From Megalopta genalis (Eukaryota; Arthropoda; Insecta; Hymenoptera; Halictidae): 64,000 bases of DNA. The notes below the pieces were generated by a model. The model had not been told where the DNA came from and ran no database searches. It worked only from the letters and a program-made list of their open reading frames with translations. This document shows, one piece after another, positions 41,381 through 49,607 of the stretch. The position numbers were made by a program, and so were the translations under genes. Each line of letters starts with the position of its first letter. The stretch's first letter is position 1. The stretch spans positions 62,001-126,000 of the forward strand of contig NW_027476685.1 of assembly GCF_051020955.1 (NCBI RefSeq), in the 5' to 3' direction.

Positions 41381-41700
41381 AGCTTCAAATCCATGCGAAA
41401 CACATGATTTAGCTGCAAATCAATGCGATGTAGAAGGTTTAGCTTCAAATCCATGCGATTCACAAGATTTTGCTTCAAATCAATGCGATGTAGAAGGTTC
41501 AGCTTCAAAACCATGTGACACATATGATTTAGCTTCAAATACTTGCGATATAAGTGATATAGCTTCAAAAGCTGGAGGAACAAATGATTTAGCTTCAAAT
41601 CAATGCGAAGTAGAAGGCGTAGCTTCAAATCAATGCGAAACAAATGGATTATCTACAAATACTTGTGATATACATTATTTAGCTACAACTGCATGCGAAA

Positions 41701-42771
41701 CTAACGAGTTAGCTTCAAATCCATGCGATTCACATGATTTAGCTTCAAATCAATGCGATGTAGAAGGTTTAGCTTCAAATCCATACCAAACACATGATTT
41801 AGCTTCAAATCAATTCGAAGTACAATGCTTAGATTCAAATCCATGCGAAACAAATGGTTTAGCTACAAATATTTGTGATATACATTATTTAGCTACAACT
41901 GCATGCGAAACAAACGAGTTAACTCCAAATCCATGCGATACACATGATTTAGCTTCAAATCAATGCGATGTAGAAGGTTTAGCTTCAAATCCATGCGAAC
42001 CAAATGATATAGTTTCAAACACTTGGGGTGTAAGTGATATAGCTTCAAATTAAGACTAATCAATCGTGTTAGCTTCAAAATCCATGCGATACGCATGATT
42101 TAGCTTCAAATCAATGCGACGTAGAAGGTTTAGCTTCAAATCCATGCGAAACAAATGATTTAGCATCAGATACTTCTGATATAACTGATATAGCTTCAAA
42201 TGCAGGGGAAACAAACGAGTTAGCATCAAATCCATGCAAAACACATGATTTAGCTGCAAATCAATGCGTTGTAGAAGGATTAGCTTCAAATCCATGCGAA
42301 ACACATTATTTAGCTGCAAATCAGTGCGAAGTAGAAGGCTCGGGTTCAAATCAATGCAATTCAAATGGTTCATCTTCAAATACATGTGAAAGACATGATT
42401 TAGCTTCAACTGCATGCGAAACACATGATTTAGCTTCAAATCAATGCGAAACACATGATTTAGCTTCAAATCAATGCGATGTAGAAGGTTTAGCTTCAAA
42501 TCCATGCAAAACACGTGATTTATCTTCAAATTAATGCGAAGTAGAAGGCTTAGCTTCAAATCCATGCGAATCAAATGGTTTAGCTACAAATACTTGTGAT
42601 ATTCATTATTTAGCTACAACTGCATGCGAAACTAACGAGTTAGCTTCAAATCCATGCGAAACACATGATTTATCTTCAAATCAATGCGATGTAGAAGGTT
42701 TAGCTTCAATTCAATAAGAGGTAGAAGGTTTAGCTTCAAATCAATAGAATATAGAAAGTTTAGCTTCAAAT
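41701..42771. repeat. Array between the homogenised core and the retrotransposon
   Basis: Regular 30-bp monomers resembling 22.1-22.4 kb rather than the core (shared GATACTTCTGATATAACTG and AATGCAGGGGAAAC variants near 42170/22270). An H-I stop-bearing pair lies at 42711-42755, and the retrotransposon inserted just after it, within the head of the next monomer. No gene is seen. Confidence 0.85.
42768..42771. repeat. Target-site duplication, left copy (AAAT)
   Basis: AAAT precedes the first base of the 5' LTR and belongs to the monomer head TTAGCTTCAAAT. It matches AAAT at 47925-47928. AAAT also occurs in nearly every monomer, so the match is only moderately informative. Confidence 0.6.
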
Positions 42772-42809
42772 TGTGGCGGACCAGACATAAAAAGACACGT
42801 CCTTCAAAA

Positions 42810-42864
42810 GCGGGGTGTACACATGCCTTTTTCGGGTTTTCTCGACGCAAGGCGTACACCCCGC
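42810..42864 (+). repeat. Inverted repeat in U3 (11-bp perfect arms)
   Basis: GCGGGGTGTAC at 42810-42820 is the exact reverse complement of GTACACCCCGC at 42854-42864, with a 33-nt loop. Both arms are unchanged in the 3' LTR, although two of the LTR differences fall in the loop. It could be a protein-binding dyad or an RNA hairpin near the 3' end of the transcript. Function is inference. Confidence 0.7.
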
Positions 42865-42998
42865 AATAAAACAATAAAAACGTTGGAACACAGCTTCGGA
42901 CCATAGGTCCCGGATCACCCCGGTCGGAAAATCTTCGGGAAAGGCCTTCGCCCTTCCCGAGGACTTTCCCTTAACAATTTCAAGGACTTTCCCTACCA

Positions 42999-43035
42999 AT
43001 AAATACGAGGACCTCTCGACCGAGAGAAGTCAGTT
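42999..43035 (+). promoter_or_regulatory. Probable LTR core promoter (TATA-like plus initiator)
   Basis: ATAAATA at 42999-43005 lies about 32 bp before the A of TCAGTT (43030-43035), which fits the arthropod initiator TCAGT. This spacing is normal for TATA to start site and would place the RNA start at 43032. A CTCTCG-AC-CGAGAG hairpin (43013-43026) lies between them. The same elements are intact in the 3' LTR (initiator at 47733-47738). An alternative TATATAAA at about 43157 would leave a very short R-U5. Confidence 0.4.
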
Positions 43036-43223
43036 AGCAAGTTTTCCTCCGACTCTCAACGTGTCCATATTTCTGTATCATCCGTCACTCGTTTACCTTT
43101 ACCTTCTACACACTGTACCTCATCGCCTTTGTTACAAGTTATATTAAAGTTCTCGTTATATAAAAACCAAAAAAACTCTCGGATTATTTTATACAAACCG
43201 TCGCAGTAACCCCTGCGACAAAC

Positions 43224-43241
43224 TGGTGACCCCGACGTGAT
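43224..43241 (+). promoter_or_regulatory. Primer-binding site, tRNA-Trp type
   Basis: TGGTGACCCCGACGTGAT (18 nt) is complementary to the CCA-terminated 3' end of animal tRNA-Trp, whose acceptor and T-arm end in ATCACGTCGGGGTCA. It lies three bases after the 5' LTR. The next bases (CCGAG) no longer match. This is where first-strand cDNA synthesis would start. Confidence 0.88.
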
Positions 43242-43377
43242 CCGAGAGTACCGCGAGTGCGTGATAACCGAGAACTTAGTAACTCTTAGTGACATCTCGT
43301 TCGGTAACATACGAACTTCGCGATCCGAGTGGTGTTATACAAACAGTGTGAACTTTATTTTTTTTAATTCATACGAA

Positions 43378-44178
43378 ATGACGGACGCCAGCCCCATCCA
43401 AACTACCGCCACCGGTGTAGAGGTAAATTAAATTAATATACGCGTACCTAACTTCACACCCGAGGTACCAGCTATGTGGTTTGCACAACTGGAAGGACAG
43501 TTTCTCATAGCGGGAATAAAATGCGAGAATAAAAAGTTCTGGTACACAGCCTCGAACTTGGAAACCAAGTATGCAACCGAGGTACAGGATCTAATTATCA
43601 ACCCGCCAGCTGAAAATCCCTTCAAAATTTTGAAAGAGACGCTCATATCGCGCCTCTCGCAGTCGAACGAATCGCGTCTTCAGCGACTCCTGGAGCGAGA
43701 AGAAATGGGGGACCGGAAACCTTCACAGTTTTTGCGGTACCTAAGGGGGCTGGAAAATTCAGTGCCGGACAATATAGTTCGAACTATATGTCTCAACCGG
43801 TTGCCGACGCATGTACGAGCAATCCTCGCTACGCACACGGATACGACGTTGGAGAAACTCGGCCTACTCGCCGACCAAATAGTGATACTCACACCGAGAG
43901 CACACGTAGCCAGCATCGACAGGACACCCGCCCCGGACAACAATTTGGCGCAGCAAGTAGAAGCTTTAACGCGTCAAGTAGCCACGCTGACAGCAATATT
44001 AAACGAAAGAGAAGCCCGACCACGCACTAAAAACTTCACGCGAGGCAGATCACGGCAACGTAGCCATAGTCGTGGTAAGCAAGGTATGTGTTGGTACCAC
44101 GCACGCTTCGCGGATAAAGCCATAAAATGCATTTCTCCGTGCACCGCGAATCCGGGAAACTCAAATCCTCGTCAATAA
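43378..44178 (+). pseudogene. gag (capsid-nucleocapsid), one premature stop
   Basis: ATG at 43378 starts after a 136-nt leader. The frame runs 266 sense positions to TAA at 44176-44178 but is broken by TAA at codon 18 (43429-43431). The frame then reopens without shift, so the lesion is a point or local change. Downstream are the conserved arthropod Ty3/gypsy capsid features: MWFAQLEGQF near residues 33-42 and GDRKPSQFLR near 111-120. A basic RGRSRQRSHSRG stretch follows. A C-x2-H-x9-C-x3-C box (44089-44142, residues 238-255) takes the place of the usual CCHC zinc knuckle. In a live element Gag would form the particle and bind RNA. This copy could at most make a fragment from an internal start such as 43474. 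Confidence 0.88.
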
Positions 44179-44720
44179 TCGCGGCAACATATGACGAGTT
44201 CCCTACAAGCCGCCTTTTTATCACTGAAAAAGCGTCAAGGATTCAATACCTTATTGATACTGGCGCGGACGTGAGCGTTTACCCTCGGACGTACTTATCG
44301 ACGAACCCGCCGCGCTCAAATTACGAAATGTTTGCGGCAAACGGTACAAGGATCCCCACATACGGGACAATTACGCTGAGAGTCGACTTCGATCTACGTC
44401 GCGAGTTAATATGGCGATTTATTGTAGCGGATATCGCTAAACCAATCATCGGCGCGGATTTCCTAGGTCATTTTGGGTTACTCGTCGACATCAAAAACAG
44501 ATGTTTAGTCGATGGCACAACATCGCGAACTACGCAAGGCTCAATAGTACGGGACAAATTTGTCACAATCAAGACAATTCACGGCGATACGCAATATCAC
44601 GCCTTACTTTCACGATACAGTGAAATAACACATCCCGCGGGTACGCCTAGCGCTGCAAAACACAGTATCGAGCACCATATTGAAACGACCCCCGGAACGC
44701 CTATCTCTCACAAAGTCTGA
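44118..44720 (+). pseudogene. pol, part 1: aspartic protease and link to RT
   Basis: This frame is -1 to gag and opens after TAA at 44115-44117. The protease active site DTGAD is at 44256-44270. The second conserved retropepsin motif, IIGADFLGHFG, follows about 60 residues later (around 44446-44478). The Ty3/gypsy link to RT begins with HHIETTPGTPI. The frame is cut by TGA at 44718-44720, and the following codons continue the RT in the same frame, so this is a nonsense change (CGA to TGA would fit) and not a shift. The protease itself looks complete. In a working element it would process Gag and Gag-Pol. Confidence 0.88.
44154..44213 (+). promoter_or_regulatory. -1 programmed ribosomal frameshift signal (gag to pol)
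   Basis: GGGAAAC at 44154-44160 is a canonical X-XXY-YYZ heptamer and is in the right phase: gag reads G-GGA-AAC, pol reads GGG-AAA-C. After a 7-nt spacer, CTCGTCA (44168-44174) pairs perfectly with TGACGAG (44192-44198). The loop GCGGC (44181-44185) can pair with GCCGC (44209-44213), which would make an H-type pseudoknot. The gag stop (44176-44178) lies in the first loop. The pol frame opens at 44118, so slippage here joins Gag to protease. Pairing is seen in the sequence; activity is inference. Confidence 0.75.
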
Positions 44721-46010
44721 CAACTCGCACCGGACCGCTATAAAGCAGCAAAAGCGGAATTTGACCTGCTGCTCAAGCAAGGGATTATTCGACCTTCTAA
44801 GAGCCCATGGTCATCACCGTTGCACATGGTCACGAAAAAAAACGGAGAATGGCGCCCTTGCGTAGACTACCGCGGGTTGAATAAACGAACAATTCCGAAT
44901 AGATATCCCATACGACGCATCGAAGATTTCTCACAAAATCTACACGGGAAAACAATCTTCTCAACCATCGACCTCGTGCGCGCTTACCACCAGATACCGA
45001 TAGCTGCGGAGGATATTCCAAAAACCGCCGTAATTACACCTTTTGGTTTATTTGAATATTTATACGGACCCTTCGGCCTTTGCGAGATAGCTCAAACTTT
45101 TCAGAGATTCATAGACGAAGTTACGCGAGGTTTGGATTTCGTCTTCGCCTATCTCGACGATTTTTTAATAGCTTCCGCAAACCCGAGCGAACATCTGCAA
45201 CACCTCGAGATTATTTTCAAAAGATTTAAGGAATATGGCATTGTCATAAACCCAAGCAAATGCGTATTCGGAGCCTCTCAGGTCAAATTTCTCGGCTACC
45301 AGGTAGACGAGAAGGGAACTCGCCCACCCGAACATAAGGTCGACGCCGTAAAAAACTTCCCTCAGCCGACAACCGTAAAACAATTACGCCGTTTCCTTGG
45401 GATGGTTAACTTCTACCGTCGATTCCTGCCAGCAGCTGCGACACGACAAAAGCCCCTTAACGGCCTACTGACAGGCCCAAAAATGACAGGTAACAAACAT
45501 ATCAATTGGACCGAAGAGGCCAAACAAGCTTTCGTCGCAATAAAAGAAGGCCTAGCCAACGCCACGCTGTTGGTACATCCAGCAATAAATGCTCCATTAT
45601 CAATAACTGTGGACGCTTCTGACCACGCGATAGGAGCCGTTTTGCAACAAAGGACAAACAACGATTGGCAACCCCTTGGATTTTTCTCTCGCCCCCTGAC
45701 AAAAACTCAAGCTAAGTATAGCGCGTACGATCGCGAGCTTCTCGCTACTTACGAAGCCATAAAATACTTCATTTACGCTGTAGAAGGCAGAAACTTCACC
45801 ATATTCACAGATCACAAACCGCTTACTTATGTTTTTAACCAAAAGAAAGAAAAATCCCCAAGGCAGTTCCGTTACTTTGATTACATTTCACAATTCACAT
45901 CGGACATAAAACATATTTCGGGCATAAATAATGTAGTCGCAGACGCTCTATCCAGAATCGAAGAAATCGAAGAGATTTCTTGCAGCTCTCGCCGCAGCAC
46001 AAACCGATGA
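44721..46010 (+). pseudogene. pol, part 2: reverse transcriptase and RNase H
   Basis: Same frame as the protease, after the TGA. RT motifs in order: IIRPSKSPWSSP, VDYRGLNK, the first catalytic Asp in TIDLVRAYHQ (44970-44972), and YLDD at 45150-45161. The normally strict MPFGLRNAAQTF motif reads GPFGLCEIAQTF here (about 45066-45101), so the fingers-palm region has extra changes. RNase H follows, with catalytic D in VDASD (45612), E in DRELL (45735) and D in TDHKPL (45810). The frame is lost after ADALSRIEEIEE, with TGA at 46008-46010. The next reading frame is +1, so one base was gained (or two lost) near 45966-45985. Confidence 0.9.
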
Positions 46011-46575
46011 CGAAGAACTACAACATTTATTGCAATCCGATACAAACCTACAACTAAAATCTATTTTCTTTGAACCGTGTAAAGCCAACATCTACTGCGA
46101 TATTTCTACACAGAGAGCCCGCCCTTATATCGTACCGTCATTCCGCAAGAAGGTTTTCCAACGGATCCATGGATTAGCCCACCCAGGTACACGGGCCACC
46201 ATAAAACTTATCCAAGAAAGGTTTGTGTGGCCATCCATGCGGAAATATTGCACACAATGGGTTCGAACATGCATACAATGCCAAAAATCAAAAATATCTA
46301 AGCACGTGTCTTCACCTATAGGCAAATTCGAAACACCAAGCGCTAGATTCCAACACATTCATATGGACATAGTTGGCCCGATAACATCCTCAGAAGGTTT
46401 CAAGTACTGTGTAACGTGCGTGGACCGATTCACGCAATGGCCCGAAGCCTGGCCAGTGGAAGAAATCACCGCAGAAGCAGTCGCAAAAGTTTTTATGAAC
46501 TGGATTAGCCGCTTCGGAGTCCCCGCGAGAATAACAACCGACCAAGGAAGACTTCACAGTTATTCAAAGAATTAA
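45980..46575 (+). pseudogene. pol, part 3: integrase zinc domain and start of catalytic core
   Basis: Frame +1 relative to the RT. An H-x3-H pair (46168, 46180) and C-x2-C (46270-46281) form the HHCC zinc-binding domain. The catalytic core has the first Asp in HMDIVGP (46366-46368) and the second in TTDQGR (46540-46542). The frame breaks right after DQGR: the conserved Gln-Phe that normally follows is missing and reading runs into TAA at 46573-46575. Bases from 45980 belong to the Pol linker before integrase. Confidence 0.86.
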
Positions 46576-47270
46576 CCCGTTTGATTGGCGCCTCACACCT
46601 TGTGACAACTGCATACCACCCGTAAGCCAACGGAATGGTTGAACGATTCCATAGGCAACTCAAAGCAGGAATCATGTGTCATGAAGACAACAAATGGACC
46701 CAACGACTTCCTATTGTTTTATTAGGCATTAGATCAGCACCCAAAGAAGATCTACAGGCAAGCTCAACAGAGCTAGTATATGGAGAAAGTGTCTGTTTAC
46801 CAGGAGAATTTTTCGAAAACCATAAAGTACAGGATACCAATGATTTCGTAAAACAACTACGCCAGCATATCAAGGAAATTAAACCAACAGCTCCGGTTAA
46901 ACACGGAGAGAAAAAGCCTTTTATTTTTAAAGACCTAGCAACGTCGCAACAAGTCTTCGTTCGCCATGACGCGGTAAGAAAACCCTTACAGCCACCATAC
47001 GATGGACCATATACAGTAATCGACCGCGCAACAAAATATTTTACCCTTGATATCACCGGAAAACATACAAAAATCTCCATCGACCGCCTTAAACCAGCAT
47101 ATTTATTAAAAGATGCCGCAAACAATAATACACAACACAACAAGACTAACCTGCAACCAGAAGTACAAGCACAAGGCACTTCAAACGTACCAACGACAAC
47201 ACGTTCCGGTAGAAGAGTAAAATTTCCAGACTTCTTCGGAATGCCGTTAGCTCACGAACATACTTATTAA
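46552..47270 (+). pseudogene. pol, part 4: integrase C-terminal half
   Basis: The frame returns to that of RT. LFKELTRLIGASHLVTTAYHP leads to TAA at 46623-46625, then ANGMVERFHR with the catalytic Glu codon at 46641-46643. A CAA-to-TAA change would explain the stop. The GPYTV...KISIDRLKPAY segment (about 47000-47100) is the GPY/F module of Ty3/gypsy integrases. Pol ends at TAA 47268-47270 after a basic RSGRRVKFP tail. No chromodomain is seen. Confidence 0.86.
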
Positions 47271-47460
47271 TATACTCCGATATATCTTGCGTACGCATAT
47301 TATAAAACCATGAAAAGTGCTGTCCACTACTAATACCATTATCAATGTTATAAGCGACATATTCACACCGTAAAATGTATATATTTTAGATTACCACGTT
47401 GATTTCCCATAGGTATAATATTTTTTTTTCAACCAATTTTGTACCTTAGCGTTAATCACT
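47271..47460 (+). other. Untranslated 3' region of the retrotransposon
   Basis: 190 bp between the pol stop and the purine run, AT-rich, with no open frame of note. There is no envelope-like third gene, so the element is not an errantivirus-type copy. Confidence 0.75.
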
Positions 47461-47470
47461 GGAAGGGGGG
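47461..47470 (+). promoter_or_regulatory. Polypurine tract
   Basis: GGAAGGGGGG lies just upstream of the 3' LTR, separated from its TG by TGAA. Polypurine tracts prime plus-strand synthesis. The four-base gap is slightly longer than usual and may reflect small changes at the LTR edge. Confidence 0.75.
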
Positions 47471-47474
47471 TGAA

Positions 47475-47922
47475 TGTGGCGGACCAGACATAAAAAGACA
47501 CGTCCTTCAAAAGCGGGGTGTACACATGCCTTTTTTGGGTTTTCCCGACGCAAGGCGTACACCCCGCAATAAAACAATAAAAACGTTGGGACACAGCTTC
47601 GGACCATAGGTCCCGGATCACCCCGGTCGGAAAATCTTCGGGAAAGGCCTTCGCCCTTCCCGAGGACTTTCCCTTACCAATTTCAAGGACTTTCCCTACC
47701 AATAAATACGAGGACCTCTCGACCGAGAGAAGTCAGTTAGCAAGTTTTCCTCCGACTCTCAACGTGTCCACATTTCTGTATCATCCGTCACTCGTTTACC
47801 TTTACCTTCTACACACTGTACCTCATCGCCTTTGTTACAAGTTATATTAAAGTTCTCGTTTATAAAAACCAAAAGAACTCTCGGATTATTTTATACAAAC
47901 CGTCGCAGTAACCCCTGTGACA
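47475..47922 (+). repeat. 3' long terminal repeat
   Basis: 448 bp starting TGTGGC and ending GTGACA. The last CpG of the 5' copy (GCGACA) has become GTGACA here, a typical C-to-T change. It lies four bases after a purine run. The array resumes two bases after the end, within a type B monomer. Confidence 0.95.
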
Positions 47923-47924
47923 AA

Positions 47925-47928
47925 AAAT
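47925..47928. repeat. Target-site duplication, right copy (AAAT)
   Basis: AAAT is followed directly by CAATGCGATGTAG, the expected continuation of the interrupted monomer. The two A residues between the LTR's GACA and this copy are also present after the 5' LTR. Confidence 0.6.
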
Positions 47929-48187
47929 CAATGCGATGTAGAAGGTTTAGCTTCAAATCCATACGAAACAAATGATTTAGCTTCAAATCAATTCGAAGGA
48001 CAAGGCTTAGATTCAAATCCATGCGAAACAAATTATTTAGCTTCAAATGAATGCGAAGTAGAAGGCTTAGCTTCAAATCCATGCAAAACAAATGGTTTAG
48101 CTACAAAATCTTGTGATATACATTATTTATATACAACTGCATGCGAAACAAACGAGTTAGCTTCAAATCCATGCGATACACATGATT
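47929..48187. repeat. Direct repeat flanking the element, copy 1 (partner 48499-48757)
   Basis: Offset is 570 bp, the same 19-monomer step as in the homogenised core. Shared variants are CCATACGAAACAAATG, GAAACAAATTATTTAGC, ACAAAATCTTGTG and TATTTATATACAACTG. Copy 1 begins right at the insertion point, so its left part is cut by the retrotransposon or was never there. Confidence 0.88.
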
Positions 48188-48498
48188 CAGCTTCAAATCA
48201 ATGCGATGTAGAAGGTTTAGCTTCAAATCCATGCGACACATATGATTTAGCTTCAAATACTTGCGATAAAAGTGATATAGGTTCAAAAGCTGGAGGAACA
48301 AACGAGGTGGCTTCAATTCCATGCGAGACACTTGATTTAGCTTCAAATCAATGCGATGTAGAAGGTTTAGCTTCAAGTCCAAGCGTAACACATGATTTAG
48401 CTTCAAATACTTGCGATATAAGTGATATAGCTTCGAATACAGGCGAAACGAACGAGTTAGCTTCAAATCCATACGAAACACATGATTCAGCTGCAAAT

Positions 48499-48757
48499 CA
48501 ATGCGATGTAGAAGGTTTAGCTTCAAATCCATACGAAACAAATGATTTAGCTTCAAATCAATTCGAAGGACAAGGCTTAGATTCAAATCCATGCGAAACA
48601 AATTATTTAGCTTCAAATGAATGCGAAGTAGAAGGCTTAGCTTCAAATCCATGCAAAACAAATGGTTTAGCTACAAAATCTTGTGATATACATTATTTAT
48701 ATACAACTGCATGCGAAACAAACGAGTTAGCTTCAAATCCATGCGATACACATGATT
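48499..48757. repeat. Direct repeat, copy 2 (partner 47929-48187)
   Basis: Second copy. A one-base insertion just after it (GCCTGCAAATC near 48760) shifts the monomer phase. Confidence 0.88.
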
Positions 48758-49607
48758 TAGCCTGCAAATCAATGCGATGTAGAAGGTTTAGCTTCAAATC
48801 CATGCGATACACAAGATTTAGCTCCAAATCCATGCGATGTAGTAGGTTCAGCTTCAAATCCATGCGACACATATGACTTAGCTTCAAATACTTGCGATAT
48901 AAGTGATATAGCTTCAAAAGCAGGAGGAACAATCGAGGTAGCTTCAATTCCATGCGAAACAAATGATTTAGCTTCAAATCAATGCGAAGTAGAAGGCTTA
49001 GCTTCAAATCCATGCGAAACAAATGGTTTAGCTAAAAATGCTTGTGATATACATTATTTAGCTACAACTGCATGTGAAACAAACGAGTTAGCTTCAAATC
49101 CATGCGAAACACACTATTTAGCTTCAAATCAATGCGATGTAGAAGGTTTAGCTTCAAATCCATGCGAAACACATTATTTAGCTGCAAATCAGTGCGAAGT
49201 AGAAGGTTCAGGTTCAAATCCATGCGATTCAATTGGTTCATCTTCAAATACTTGTGAAAGACATGATTTAGCTTCAAAAGCATGCGAAACAAACGAGTTA
49301 GCTGCAAATCAATGCGATGTAGAAGGTTTAGCTTCAAATCCATGCCAAACACATGATGTAGATTCAAATCCATGGGATGTAGAAGGTTTAGCTTCAAATC
49401 CATGCGAAACACATTATTTAGCTTCAAATCAATAAGATGTAGCAGGTTTAGCTTCAAATCAATGTGATGTAGAATGTTTAGCTACAAATCCATGCGACAC
49501 AAATGATTTAGCGTCAGATAATTGCGATATAAGTGATATAGCTTCAAATGCAGGGGAAACAAATGAGTTAGCTTCAAATTCATGCAAAACACACGATTAA
49601 GATTCAA

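Larger units (their letters stand above)
30420..41700. repeat. Homogenised core of the array with 570/360/630-bp higher-order repeats
   Basis: Monomers here are the most uniform of the window and long blocks repeat almost unchanged. The start GAGGTGGCTTCAATTCC recurs at 33308, 33878, 34238, 34808, 35438 and 36008 (steps 570, 360, 570, 630, 570) and again near 38377, 39007, 39577 and 40957. Larger copies overlap this: 30590-32005 with 36019-37434, and 37622-38800 with 40202-41380. The low divergence is why the longest open frames of the window lie here. Confidence 0.92.
1..42771. repeat. 30-bp tandem minisatellite array, left arm
   Basis: The whole stretch is head-to-tail copies of a 30-bp unit with head TTAGCTTCAAAT and a variable 18-nt tail that usually contains TGCGA. 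The commonest tails are CCATGCGAAACACATGAT (type A) and CAATGCGATGTAGAAGGT (type B), often alternating to give a 60-bp dimer. Each consensus A or B monomer counts 11 G+C in 30. Occasional 29- and 31-bp units shift the phase. Almost every monomer contains an AGCT. No unique-sequence island or conventional gene interrupts this arm. The array starts before base 1. It could be pericentromeric, subtelomeric or B-chromosome satellite; the sequence does not decide between these. Confidence 0.98.
42772..43220 (+). repeat. 5' long terminal repeat
   Basis: 449 bp starting TGTGGC and ending GCGACA, an imperfect 6-bp terminal inverted repeat of the usual TG..CA form. It differs from the 3' LTR by seven substitutions and one single-base indel (GTTATATAA versus GTTTATAA), about 1.6% substitution by hand alignment. 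It is clearly richer in G+C and CpG than the host array. It contains AATAAA at 42865-42870 and 42873-42878 and a probable promoter near 43000-43035. Confidence 0.95.
42772..47924 (+). mobile_element. Degenerate Ty3/gypsy LTR retrotransposon, CsRn1-like
   Basis: Two near-identical LTRs flank a primer-binding site matching tRNA-Trp, gag, a -1 overlapping pol (protease, RT, RNase H, integrase) and a polypurine tract. The Pol order and the integrase after RNase H place it in Ty3/gypsy. The C-x2-H-x9-C-x3-C Gag box and tRNA-Trp primer are, from memory, traits of the CsRn1 group (CsRn1, Kabuki). The 5' flank ends in AAAT and the 3' flank contains AAAT just before the array resumes, giving a 4-bp target duplication if the right end is taken as GACAAA. 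If the end is TG..CA, two extra A residues are unexplained. Two nonsense codons in pol, one in gag and two frame changes make it non-autonomous. Confidence 0.96.

Noticed and set aside
30420..41700. Large near-identical blocks as pure assembly duplication
   Set aside because: Copies carry scattered private differences and overlap in different offsets (5429, 2580, 570), which a simple assembly error would not give. Long reads are still the proper test.
42632..42999. Minus-strand open frames crossing the array into the 5' LTR
   Set aside because: They join repeat translation to LTR sequence across the insertion boundary and have no homologous features.
43157..43166. TATATAAAA near the end of the 5' LTR as the main TATA box
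   Set aside because: It would leave almost no R-U5, and the 3' LTR has lost a base there; the ATAAATA/TCAGTT pair upstream has better spacing. Not fully excluded.
47271..47474. Envelope gene of an errantivirus
   Set aside because: Only about 200 bp lie between pol and the 3' LTR, with no open frame and no membrane segment.
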